This document shows positions 1-5,751 of a DNA stretch of 6,558 nt, piece after piece. The position numbers were made by a program, and so were the translations under genes. Numbering within the stretch: position 1 is the first letter of the stretch; every line of letters starts with the position of its first letter. This DNA is from Negativicutes bacterium UBA1444 (lineage in GTDB: Bacteria > Bacillota > Negativicutes > UBA1444). The notes below the pieces were generated by a model. It saw only the letters and a list, made by a program, of their open reading frames with translations, had not been told where the DNA came from and made no database searches. The DNA is taken from the NCBI GenBank assembly GCA_002329525.1, contig DCTI01000206.1, positions 32,018 to 38,575 of the forward strand, written 5' to 3'.

Positions 1-633
1 GGCAAGACGACGGTCATCGACATGATTACCGGCAAAACAGCGCCGACCAGCGGCAAAATTTTGTTGGCCGGCGAGAACATCAGCGGCCGCAGCCCGCACG
101 AAATCGCCGGCAAATTTAAAGTAGGCCGCAAATTCCAGGGCCCCAATCTCTTCGACTATCTGACGGTTTACGAAAATGTCGAGGTGGCGTTGGCTGGCCA
201 CAGCAGCGTTCTTACGACGTTTTTGTATAGAAAGAGCCGGGCGATTGCCGATGAAATCCGGACCATTCTGGAGCAAATCAATTTATACGGGAAACGGGAC
301 GTGATTTCCACCTCTCTGTCGCACGGCGAGCGGCAATGGTTGGAGATGGGGATGGTCATCGCCCAGAAACCGCGCCTGATTACTCTGGATGAGCCCACTG
401 CGGGAATGACGGCGGATGAAACCTATAAAACCGGCGAGATGATCAAGACGATGATGAAAGACAAGACCGTGATCGTGGTGGAACATGACATCGATTTTGT
501 CGAACAAGTCGCCGAAACCGTAACGGTACTTCACCAAGGGAAAGTGTTGGCCGAAGGCAGCTTTGACGAAGTAAAACGGAATCCGAAGGTCGTCCAGGTT
601 TACCTGAAAGACGATGACGAGGCGGTGGCGTGA
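1..633 (+). CDS. urtD: Urea/amide-type ABC importer ATP-binding subunit UrtD (5' partial)
   Basis: Cytoplasmic ATPase of a branched-chain-amino-acid/urea-class ABC importer; it would pair with UrtE to power uptake through UrtB/UrtC permeases fed by a binding protein (none in this window). The reading frame is open from base 1 and starts inside the Walker A motif (GKTT, visible residues 1-4), so roughly the first 40 residues lie upstream; an internal ATG at 22 is not the start. Visible residues: Q-loop Gln near 46 (RKFQGP), ABC signature LSHGE at about 106-110, Walker B LITLDEP ending with D130-E131, and H-loop His near 162 (VVEHD). The LSHGE-x-QWLE-x-GM signature and the C-terminal VLHQGKVLAEGS...V..VYL are typical of UrtD and separate it from LivG. 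The stop is one base before the urtE ATG. The family assignment is recognition by eye; LivG-like paralogues are the main alternative. Confidence 0.88.
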   Translation, partial: GKTTVIDMITGKTAPTSGKILLAGENISGRSPHEIAGKFKVGRKFQGPNLFDYLTVYENVEVALAGHSSVLTTFLYRKSRAIADEIRTILEQINLYGKRDVISTSLSHGERQWLEMGMVIAQKPRLITLDEPTAGMTADETYKTGEMIKTMMKDKTVIVVEHDIDFVEQVAETVTVLHQGKVLAEGSFDEVKRNPKVVQVYLKDDDEAVA

Positions 634-634
634 T

Positions 635-1330
635 ATGTTGGAAGTCAATGCGGTTTCCGTCAGTTATGGCAAAAGCCGGATCGTGAACAATGTTTCGTTT
701 GCAGTCGATTCTTCGGAAAAATTGGCAATCCTTGGGCGCAACGGCGTCGGCAAAACAACGCTGCTGAAGAGTCTGATCGGTTTGTTGCCCATGCAGACGG
801 GGACGGTTCGTTTGGGCGACGTGAATCTGACTTCGCTGAAAGCGTATGAGCGGGCCTGCCAAGGAATTGCCTACGTGCCGCAGGGGCGGGAAATTATTCC
901 CAATCTTACGGTTCGGGAAAACCTGGAATTGGGCGCACTGTCCCATACCCGGGAAATCAAAGCGCGAATGGACGAGGTTTTCGACTACTTTCCCATTCTG
1001 CCGGAGCATCTGCATCGCAAAGGGGGAGTCCTGTCCGGCGGCCAACAGCAGCAACTGGCCATTGCCCGGGCCTTGATGAGCCATCCGAAGGCGCTGTTGC
1101 TCGATGAGCCTACCGAAGGAATCCAACCGAATGTGGTGGCGGAAATCGGCAATATTTTGAAACGCATCCACAAAGCCATGCGGATTCCTATAGTCATTGT
1201 AGAGCAGAACCTCAAATTCGCCCGCCGGCTGGCGGATCGTTTTCTGATCATCCAAAAAGGCGAAATAGTGACTGCCGGCGCCATGGAAAATTTGTCCGGC
1301 GAAGTCATCCATCGCTTCCTTACGGTATAA
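635..1330 (+). CDS. urtE: Urea/amide-type ABC importer ATP-binding subunit UrtE
   Basis: Second ATPase of the same importer, 231 residues, the usual UrtE length. An ATG at 614 in the same frame would add seven residues lying inside urtD; ATG 635 was chosen because the product then begins MLEV, as UrtE/LivF proteins do, and it follows the urtD stop by one base, implying translational coupling. Motifs: Walker A GRNGVGKTT (34-42), Q-loop Gln83 in VPQGREI, signature LSGGQQQQ (from 133), Walker B LLLDEP (154-159) followed by TEGIQP, and VEQN (189-192), where Gln191 stands at the H-loop position. That Gln is usual in the LivF/UrtE lineage. VPQGREI, the LSGGQQQQLAIARAL stretch and TEGIQP are UrtE hallmarks. 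The gene is followed after 38 bp by the amidase, with no terminator between, so transporter and hydrolases are probably co-transcribed. Confidence 0.9.
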   Translation: MLEVNAVSVSYGKSRIVNNVSFAVDSSEKLAILGRNGVGKTTLLKSLIGLLPMQTGTVRLGDVNLTSLKAYERACQGIAYVPQGREIIPNLTVRENLELGALSHTREIKARMDEVFDYFPILPEHLHRKGGVLSGGQQQQLAIARALMSHPKALLLDEPTEGIQPNVVAEIGNILKRIHKAMRIPIVIVEQNLKFARRLADRFLIIQKGEIVTAGAMENLSGEVIHRFLTV

Positions 1331-1353
1331 TAGTGGCAACGAGAGATACCGGG

Positions 1354-1360
1354 AAAGGAG
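1354..1360 (+). promoter_or_regulatory. Ribosome binding site of the amidase gene
   Basis: AAAGGAG, a near-perfect Shine-Dalgarno sequence, lies 8 bases before ATG 1369. It decides the start: the same frame also offers a GTG at 1333, three bases after the urtE stop, but that one would place this ribosome site inside the coding region. Confidence 0.75.
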
Positions 1361-1368
1361 CCGCTGCC

Positions 1369-2796
1369 ATGGTCCTCATGCAAAAAACGATTCGGGAACT
1401 AGCACCGTTACTGCGGTCAAAAGCGGTGTCGCCGGTGGAACTGACGCAGGAATGCCTGCAACGGATCGAACAGACGGAGCCGGCAATCAATGCCTTTATA
1501 ACCGTGACGGCCGATGCGGCGTTACAGGCCGCCGCGACCGTCGAAGCAGAAATTTTGCGGGGACGTTACCGCGGGCCATTGCACGGAATTCCCTATTCCG
1601 CCAAGGATTTGTATATGACCCGGGGCATCGCGACCACGGCGGGGTCCGCCGTTTTGGCGGGGAATGTGCCGGCGACGAATGCCGCTGTCATTGATGCGAT
1701 GGAAACCGCCGGCGCGGTATTGGTCGGCAAGAATAATCTGCATGAGTTCGCCTATGGCACGACCAGTGAAAATGATCGCTTCGGACCTTGCCGTAACCCC
1801 TGGGATCCCCGACGGGTAACCGGCGGCTCCAGCGGCGGGTCCGCCGCCGCGGTCGCCGCCGGCAGTTCGACCTTTTCCCTGGGCACGGACACCGGCGGAT
1901 CCATCCGGATCCCGGCGTCGTTCTGCGGGGTAGTCGGAATTAAGCCCACATATGGCCGGGTCAGCAAGCGGGGCGTGATTCCACTGAGCTGGTCGATGGA
2001 CCATACGGGGCCGATCGCCCGCTCCGTTTGGGACGCCGCGGCGGTTCTGACGGCGATGGCCGGCTACGACCCGGACGATGTCGGCTCCGCCGCGATTCCG
2101 ACGGAGAATTTTACCGCCGGGCTGGACGGCGAACAGCCGTTGGACATTCGAGGCCTGAAAGTCGGCATTTGCCCGCGCTACCATGAAGGAATGCTGCAAC
2201 CGGCAGTGGATCAGGCGTTTACGCAGGTCGTCGCCTGGTTTGAGAATCAGGGGGCGCAGTTGCGGGAATTGAGCTACCCCGATCGCAGCGCGTTTACTGT
2301 GGGCAGTATTTTGACCATGTCGGAGGCCTACACCTATCATGAGCAAAACTTGGAAAGCTGCGGTGAGAAATATGGGCCCAGTATTCGCTATCGGCTGGAA
2401 AAAGGCCAGTACATCCCGGCTTCGGCCTATGTGAACGCGCAGCGGTTACGGCAGCAGGACCGACAGAAGTGGGCCGAAATTTATCGGGAGATTGACGTGT
2501 TCCTGTCGCCAACAGTGGTCATGCCGCCGTTCCCGATCGGGACGCCGACTGTAATGTTCGGACAGGAAACGGTCAATCCGCGGGTGCATCCCGTGCTGAT
2601 GTTTTTGACTTCACTGGGGGATTTCAACGGATACCCGGTATTGTCGCTGCCCTGTGGATTCAGCGCCGACGGTTTGCCCATCGGCTTCCAGATCCAGGGG
2701 AAACCCTTTGGCGAAGCTAAAGTGTTTCGGGTGGCCTACGCATTCGAGCAGGCCCATCCGGAAGTCAGCGAGAGGAAGTGCGGGTTGTGGAAATAA
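1369..2796 (+). CDS. Amidase-signature family amidohydrolase (AtzE/GatA-like)
   Basis: A 475-residue cytosolic amidase, close to the usual 450-490 of the family, which hydrolyses carboxamides to acid plus ammonia or amine. The Lys / cis-Ser / Ser triad is intact: Lys79 in YSAKDL, Ser154 in GGSSGG and nucleophile Ser178 in GTDTGGSIRIPA; the 24-residue distance between the two serines is the standard one. The flanking CGVVGIKPTYGRVS and DHTGPIARSV and the C-terminal LPCGFSADGLPIGFQIQGKPF are classical for the family. It starts at ATG 1369 behind AAAGGAG. It overlaps by 10 bp the small AtzG-like gene, and a dedicated tiny partner is characteristic of AtzE-type enzymes (1-carboxybiuret hydrolase) and analogous to GatC with GatA. 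Lack of gatB/gatC argues against a tRNA-amidotransferase role. The substrate is unknown; linkage to Urt transporter genes suggests an imported amide or ureide. The family call is firm, the AtzE-like subtype less so. Confidence 0.9.
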   Translation: MVLMQKTIRELAPLLRSKAVSPVELTQECLQRIEQTEPAINAFITVTADAALQAAATVEAEILRGRYRGPLHGIPYSAKDLYMTRGIATTAGSAVLAGNVPATNAAVIDAMETAGAVLVGKNNLHEFAYGTTSENDRFGPCRNPWDPRRVTGGSSGGSAAAVAAGSSTFSLGTDTGGSIRIPASFCGVVGIKPTYGRVSKRGVIPLSWSMDHTGPIARSVWDAAAVLTAMAGYDPDDVGSAAIPTENFTAGLDGEQPLDIRGLKVGICPRYHEGMLQPAVDQAFTQVVAWFENQGAQLRELSYPDRSAFTVGSILTMSEAYTYHEQNLESCGEKYGPSIRYRLEKGQYIPASAYVNAQRLRQQDRQKWAEIYREIDVFLSPTVVMPPFPIGTPTVMFGQETVNPRVHPVLMFLTSLGDFNGYPVLSLPCGFSADGLPIGFQIQGKPFGEAKVFRVAYAFEQAHPEVSERKCGLWK

Positions 2797-2990
2797 GCAC
2801 CTTGCAGAAAGCAACGACCGAAATCAACGGACGCAAGTTGGATGCCAATCTTGAGGAATATTTGCCGCGTTACGCGCTGGAACTGGAGGGACTGTTGCGA
2901 GCGGTTCGCGACGTGGCCCGAAATTTTCCCGAAGAGCTCGCCCCCGCGGCAGTGTTTTCGGCGGCGCCGCGACAAACTATCGACAAGTGA
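2787..2990 (+). CDS. Small AtzG-like (DUF4089-type) amidase accessory subunit
   Basis: Encodes 67 residues starting at GTG 2787, 10 bases after GAGAGGA (2770-2776); an in-frame GTG at 2778 is possible but sits almost on the ribosome site. It overlaps the end of the amidase by 10 bp, suggesting coupled translation and roughly equal amounts. The protein has no signal peptide or membrane segment. Residues 18-46 look helical with regular hydrophobic spacing (LDANLEEYLPRYALELEGLL...), followed by FPEELAPAAVF (47-57). A helix followed by P-x-(E/D)-x-x-x-P-A-x-V-F is the pattern I associate with AtzG and DUF4089 proteins, which bind and stabilise AtzE-type amidases in the manner of GatC with GatA. 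The length also fits (AtzG is about 70 residues). The assignment rests on pattern and on position directly after the amidase, not on a profile search. If wrong, it is an unknown small protein of the operon. Confidence 0.68.
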   Translation: MEISTLQKATTEINGRKLDANLEEYLPRYALELEGLLRAVRDVARNFPEELAPAAVFSAAPRQTIDK

Positions 2991-2991
2991 C

Positions 2992-2997
2992 GGAGGA
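2992..2997 (+). promoter_or_regulatory. Ribosome binding site of the M20 hydrolase gene
   Basis: GGAGGA lies 8 bases before ATG 3006 in the 15-bp gap after the small gene. It fixes the start of the hydrolase. Confidence 0.75.
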
Positions 2998-3005
2998 AAA
3001 AGAAG

Positions 3006-4310
3006 ATGACGAACCCTTTGACGCAAATCGCCGCCGACCTCAAACCGGCGGCAGTGGATTTTTGCCGCCGCCTGATCCGTGTGCCGGCATTGCCGGGAGC
3101 GGAAAAAGGCGTGGCCGATTTATACCTGGCGGAAATGCAACAGCTCGGTTATGACGAAGCATTCCGAGACGATTGGGGAAATGTGGTCGGGATTATCCGG
3201 GGGAACAGGCCCGGTCCGACCATCATGTACAATGCGCACCTCGATCATGTCGATCCGGGAGACCCGGCGGAATGGTTGGGCTATGATCCCTACGGCGCGG
3301 CGGTCGATATCGACGAAATGGAAAACCAGGACCGCAGCGGGACGGAAAGCGCGGAGGTGATCCATGGCCGGGCGGCCGCCGATGTGAAAGGAGGCGGGGC
3401 GTGTCAAGTTTATGCCGGCGCCTTGTTGCTGAAGTTGCGGGAACAAGGCTGGGATTTTCCCGGCACGTTTATGTTTACGGGGGTCGTCTTGGAGGAAACC
3501 GCCGAACAGCTCGGTATGACCGGCTTGATTGATGAGACGCTGCCGGCGCATGGCCTGCATTATGACGGAGTTGTATCGTGTGAAGCAACCTCCCTGAAAC
3601 TCTATCTGGGGCATCGGGGCAGAGTGGAACTGCAGGTGACTATCGAAGGGGTCACTTCCCACGGCAGTGCGCCATGGCTGGGGGTCAACGCGGTGAACAA
3701 GGCTACGGCCTTTATCGACCGTGTAGAGCAGGCTGTGGCGGCGCAGGCAATTCAGGATGAAGAACTCGGGCGTTCCAGCATCGCCCTGACGGTTATCAGT
3801 TGCACGCCGGGGGCTTTGTGCATTGTGCCGGACCGTTGCCAGATCACTTACGATCGTCGGCTGGTGCCGGGTGAATCCGCGACAAGTTGTCTGTTGCAAA
3901 TCCAAAGCATTATTGACGAATTGTCGAACCAAGATCCCCAATTCCGGGCCAAGGTCGCAGTCGCCGCCGTGCCTCGCACCTCCTATACCGGGAAAACGGC
4001 GACTTTGCCGAATTTCAAGGAACCCTGGAAAATTGCTCCGTCGCATCCATTTGTTCAGGCAGCGGCAACAGGACTGACCAGTGTCGGGCAACCGGTTAAG
4101 TTCGGCTATTGGGACTTCGGCACCGATTTGTCGGTCGTTTGCGGCCGGGATAAAAAACCGGCCATCGGCTATTCGCCGATGCAGGAATTCTACTGCCACC
4201 GGCCGATCGACAAAGTTCGGACCGATTACATGGAAAAGGCGATCGCCGGAAACGCAGCTGTTTTTCTGGAGATGGGCCGGCTACCACAAAAAATGTTCGC
4301 GCTGAAATGA
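3006..4310 (+). CDS. M20-family metallohydrolase, YgeY-like (amidohydrolase/peptidase)
   Basis: A 434-residue cytosolic di-zinc hydrolase of the M20 (ArgE/DapE/carboxypeptidase G2) superfamily; members cleave N-acyl, N-carbamoyl or peptide bonds. Expected metal and catalytic residues are present: His78 and Asp80 in NAHLDH, bridging Asp126 in GRAAADVKGG, Glu163-Glu164 in VLEET (general base and ligand), Glu193 in VSCEAT, and His398 in FYCHRP. His219 (VTSHGSAPW) lies in the lid/dimerisation domain, about residues 200-320. The tail YTGK...FKEPWKIAPSHPFVQ...VKFGYWDFGTD...IGY is the pattern I recall from the YgeY group, found near purine- and ureide-breakdown genes. A hydrophilic, acidic stretch at 101-119 appears to be an insertion. 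The gene is last in its operon, after the amidase pair, so it may act on the product of the amidase or on the imported compound itself. The family is firm; subgroup and substrate are inference. Confidence 0.88.
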   Translation: MTNPLTQIAADLKPAAVDFCRRLIRVPALPGAEKGVADLYLAEMQQLGYDEAFRDDWGNVVGIIRGNRPGPTIMYNAHLDHVDPGDPAEWLGYDPYGAAVDIDEMENQDRSGTESAEVIHGRAAADVKGGGACQVYAGALLLKLREQGWDFPGTFMFTGVVLEETAEQLGMTGLIDETLPAHGLHYDGVVSCEATSLKLYLGHRGRVELQVTIEGVTSHGSAPWLGVNAVNKATAFIDRVEQAVAAQAIQDEELGRSSIALTVISCTPGALCIVPDRCQITYDRRLVPGESATSCLLQIQSIIDELSNQDPQFRAKVAVAAVPRTSYTGKTATLPNFKEPWKIAPSHPFVQAAATGLTSVGQPVKFGYWDFGTDLSVVCGRDKKPAIGYSPMQEFYCHRPIDKVRTDYMEKAIAGNAAVFLEMGRLPQKMFALK

Positions 4311-4399
4311 CAAAGTGGGCTGTAAAGGGCCTACTGATGGGCTTTCCACAGATCATTTTGTTTGTCTGCACTATTCGCAAAGTAATAAAACTAGAAAGT

Positions 4400-4423
4400 T
4401 CACAAATTCGTCACAAATTTGTG
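4400..4423. promoter_or_regulatory. Palindromic operator-like site with a repeated half-site
   Basis: CACAAATTTGTG at 4412-4423 is a perfect 12-bp palindrome. TCACAAATT occurs twice, at 4400-4408 and 4411-4419, exactly 11 bp apart, about one helical turn, so the left half-site is duplicated on the same face of the DNA. It sits in the only long intergenic region of the window, about 165 bp before the efflux adaptor start, and touches the proposed -35. This layout is typical of a site bound by a dimeric repressor or activator. Which regulator would bind is unknown; no regulator gene is in the window. Confidence 0.4.
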
Positions 4424-4447
4424 GATGATTTTTAGTAGAATTATTAA
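4419..4447 (+). promoter_or_regulatory. Weak candidate sigma70-type promoter for the efflux operon
   Basis: TTGTGG (4419-4424) and TATTAA (4442-4447) are separated by 17 bp. They match the -35 and -10 consensus at three and four of six positions, so this is a weak candidate. TAGAAT (4436-4441) is a better -10 but has no -35 at the right distance. Support comes mainly from position: an AT-rich spacer upstream of the operon, with the palindrome overlapping the -35 as expected for repression. Confidence 0.22.
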
Positions 4448-4572
4448 GTAGTGCTAACCTGAACAGATTGACTTCTTCAAAGGTTGGTTTGATAATGGAA
4501 AGGGCTTTCGATCAGTTTGCGGATTCGTCAGGTCTGCAAGCTGATTTTTGCGCAGATTTTAGGATTTCTGAA

Positions 4573-4579
4573 AGAAGGG
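4573..4579 (+). promoter_or_regulatory. Ribosome binding site of the efflux adaptor gene
   Basis: AGAAGGG lies 8 bases before GTG 4588. It decides the start against the in-frame upstream ATGs at 4468 and 4495, which would bury the lipoprotein signal about 40 residues inside the protein. Confidence 0.6.
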
Positions 4580-4587
4580 TTGCTTGC

Positions 4588-5751
4588 GTGAAAAAGGGCC
4601 GGCCGATCTTTTGGCCATTATTGTTGGGGGCTACGGGCATATTCATTTCTCTCGCCCTGGCCGGTTGCAGTAATCGTACACAGTCGGCGCAGCCGCCGGT
4701 GATTCCGGTCATGGCCGGGCGGGCCGAAGTGCGCGAAATGCCGCTGCAAGTGGAATCCGTAGGCAACGTCCTCGCCTACAACTCTGCGGTCATTTTGCCG
4801 CAGGTAACCGGCCGTGTTCAGCAACTCCATTTCCGGGAAGGCCAGGAAGTGAAAGCCGGCGACTTGCTCATCACCATTGACCCGGCGCCCTTCGTTCAGA
4901 AACTGGCCCAGGCCCAGGCCCTGTTGTCGCATGACACGGATCAGGCGAATTTTGCCGCTGCTTCTGCCCGGCGTTATGAGACCTTGTTCAGTCAAGGTGC
5001 AGTTTCTCGCCAGGAATACGAGCAGTCCACTTCGTCCGCGCGCGCCCTGGCAGCAACGGTTCAGCAGGCGCAAGCCGCAGTGGAAAGCGCCCGAATCGAT
5101 CTGAACAATTGTTATATCCGTTCGCCCATCGACGGTCGTACCGGCGCCTTCCTGGCGAATCTGGGCGCGTTGGCGACGGTGAATGCGACGCAACTGCTGG
5201 TGGTTAACCAGATCGAACCGATTTTAGTCAGTTTTACGGTTCAGGAAAAAGAGCTGCGCAATATTCTGGCGGCCCAGAGCAAGGGCCCCCTGAAAGTTAC
5301 GGCCATCCTGGCCGATCAGAACAGCCGGGTCGAGAACGGTGAATTGACTTTCGTCGATAATACGGTGAACACATCTGCTGGGGTTATCCAGTTGAAGGCT
5401 CGCTTTTCCAACCAGGGCAAAGAGTTGTGGCCGGGCCAGTTTGTGCGGGTAACCCTATTGCTGGAAACGCAGGCCAATGCGCTGGTGGTGCCGGTTGAGG
5501 CCGTCAACACTGGTCCCAAGGGGAATTATTTGTTTGTGGTCAAAGATGATATGACGGTCGAAGCCCGGCCGGTCAAACAGAACCGCGTGGTCGGAAAAAC
5601 AGCGGTGGTCGAGGGCAACTTGAATGCCGGTGAGATTGTCGTGACGGATGGGCAGGTCAACTTGCGCCCCGGTTCCAAAGTGAGCATTAAAGACAGCTTG
5701 GTTCCGGCTGGTGCACCTACAACTGGCAAACAGGGCGGTGGGGCAAAATGA
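4588..5751 (+). CDS. RND efflux periplasmic adaptor subunit (membrane fusion lipoprotein)
   Basis: A 387-residue HlyD/AcrA/MdtA-family adaptor that bridges an inner-membrane RND pump and an outer-membrane channel. With GTG 4588 the protein begins MKKGRP, then a hydrophobic core (about 7-25) and the lipobox LAGC, so Cys27 would be acylated and the mature protein anchored to a membrane facing the periplasm. Domains in order: first barrel-sandwich (lipoyl-like) half around 63-97 (VTGRVQQLHFREGQEVKAGDLL), alpha-helical hairpin about 100-172 (Q- and A-rich, with LFSQGAVSRQEYEQ at its turn), second lipoyl half IRSPIDGRTGA (from 177), beta-barrel about 200-285 (PILVSFTVQEKEL), and membrane-proximal domain from about 290 (ALVVPVEAV...). 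The C-terminus is a flexible PAGAPTTGKQGGGAK tail. The stop overlaps the pump start (ATGA), so the two are co-translated. The exported substrate cannot be deduced. Confidence 0.9.
   Translation: MKKGRPIFWPLLLGATGIFISLALAGCSNRTQSAQPPVIPVMAGRAEVREMPLQVESVGNVLAYNSAVILPQVTGRVQQLHFREGQEVKAGDLLITIDPAPFVQKLAQAQALLSHDTDQANFAAASARRYETLFSQGAVSRQEYEQSTSSARALAATVQQAQAAVESARIDLNNCYIRSPIDGRTGAFLANLGALATVNATQLLVVNQIEPILVSFTVQEKELRNILAAQSKGPLKVTAILADQNSRVENGELTFVDNTVNTSAGVIQLKARFSNQGKELWPGQFVRVTLLLETQANALVVPVEAVNTGPKGNYLFVVKDDMTVEARPVKQNRVVGKTAVVEGNLNAGEIVVTDGQVNLRPGSKVSIKDSLVPAGAPTTGKQGGGAK

Larger units (their letters stand above)
4311..4587 (+). other. Intergenic region between the hydrolase and efflux operons
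   Basis: 277 bp, clearly richer in A+T than the flanking genes, especially 4350-4480. Near the start, GTGG (4315-4318) plus AAAG (4324-4327) can pair with CTTTCCAC (4342-4349) across a 5-base bulge, and a T-rich but interrupted stretch follows (4355-4363). This is at best a poor terminator for the upstream operon. The middle carries the palindrome and direct repeat at 4400-4423 and a weak promoter-like pair. From 4468 onward the frame of the adaptor gene is already open, including an ATG at 4495, but the lipoprotein signal and ribosome site place the true start at 4588, leaving a leader of about 130 bases. No tRNA, riboswitch or regulator gene was recognised. Confidence 0.6.

Noticed and set aside
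1..1330. Non-canonical signature LSHGE in UrtD and Gln in place of the H-loop His in UrtE as a sign of defective ATPases
   Set aside because: Both are usual traits of the Urt/Liv ATPase families, and the Walker B carboxylates (both proteins) and UrtE's Walker A are intact.
443..1339. Long antisense open frame of 298 residues on the minus strand across urtD/urtE
   Set aside because: It lies opposite two well-supported ABC ATPase genes, has a low-complexity Q/R/H-rich translation typical of an antisense shadow, and shows no known domain.
1832..1847. Strong GC-rich inverted repeat (GCGGCGG, 2-base loop, CCGCCGC) inside the amidase gene
   Set aside because: It falls on codons for the glycine/serine/alanine-rich GGSSGGSAAA catalytic stretch, so the protein sequence explains it; no T-run follows and the frame continues.
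3120..4199. Antisense open frame of 359 residues opposite the M20 hydrolase gene
   Set aside because: It mirrors codon bias of the sense gene, which has complete metal-binding motifs; the translation shows no recognisable domain and I saw no convincing start signals.
4315..4363. Possible intrinsic terminator after the M20 hydrolase gene
   Set aside because: The stem is broken by a 5-base bulge and mismatches and the following T-stretch is interrupted, so it cannot be supported as a terminator.
4420..4428. DnaA-box-like sequence (TGTGGATGA, one mismatch to TGTGGATAA)
   Set aside because: It is a single near-match, with only another two-mismatch copy at 4342-4350; there is no cluster of boxes, AT-rich unwinding element pattern or dnaA/dnaN neighbour.
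4495..4587. In-frame upstream ATG (MERAF...) as an adaptor start or leader peptide
   Set aside because: It runs straight into the adaptor frame without a stop and would precede the lipoprotein signal by 31 residues; base composition there is that of the spacer.
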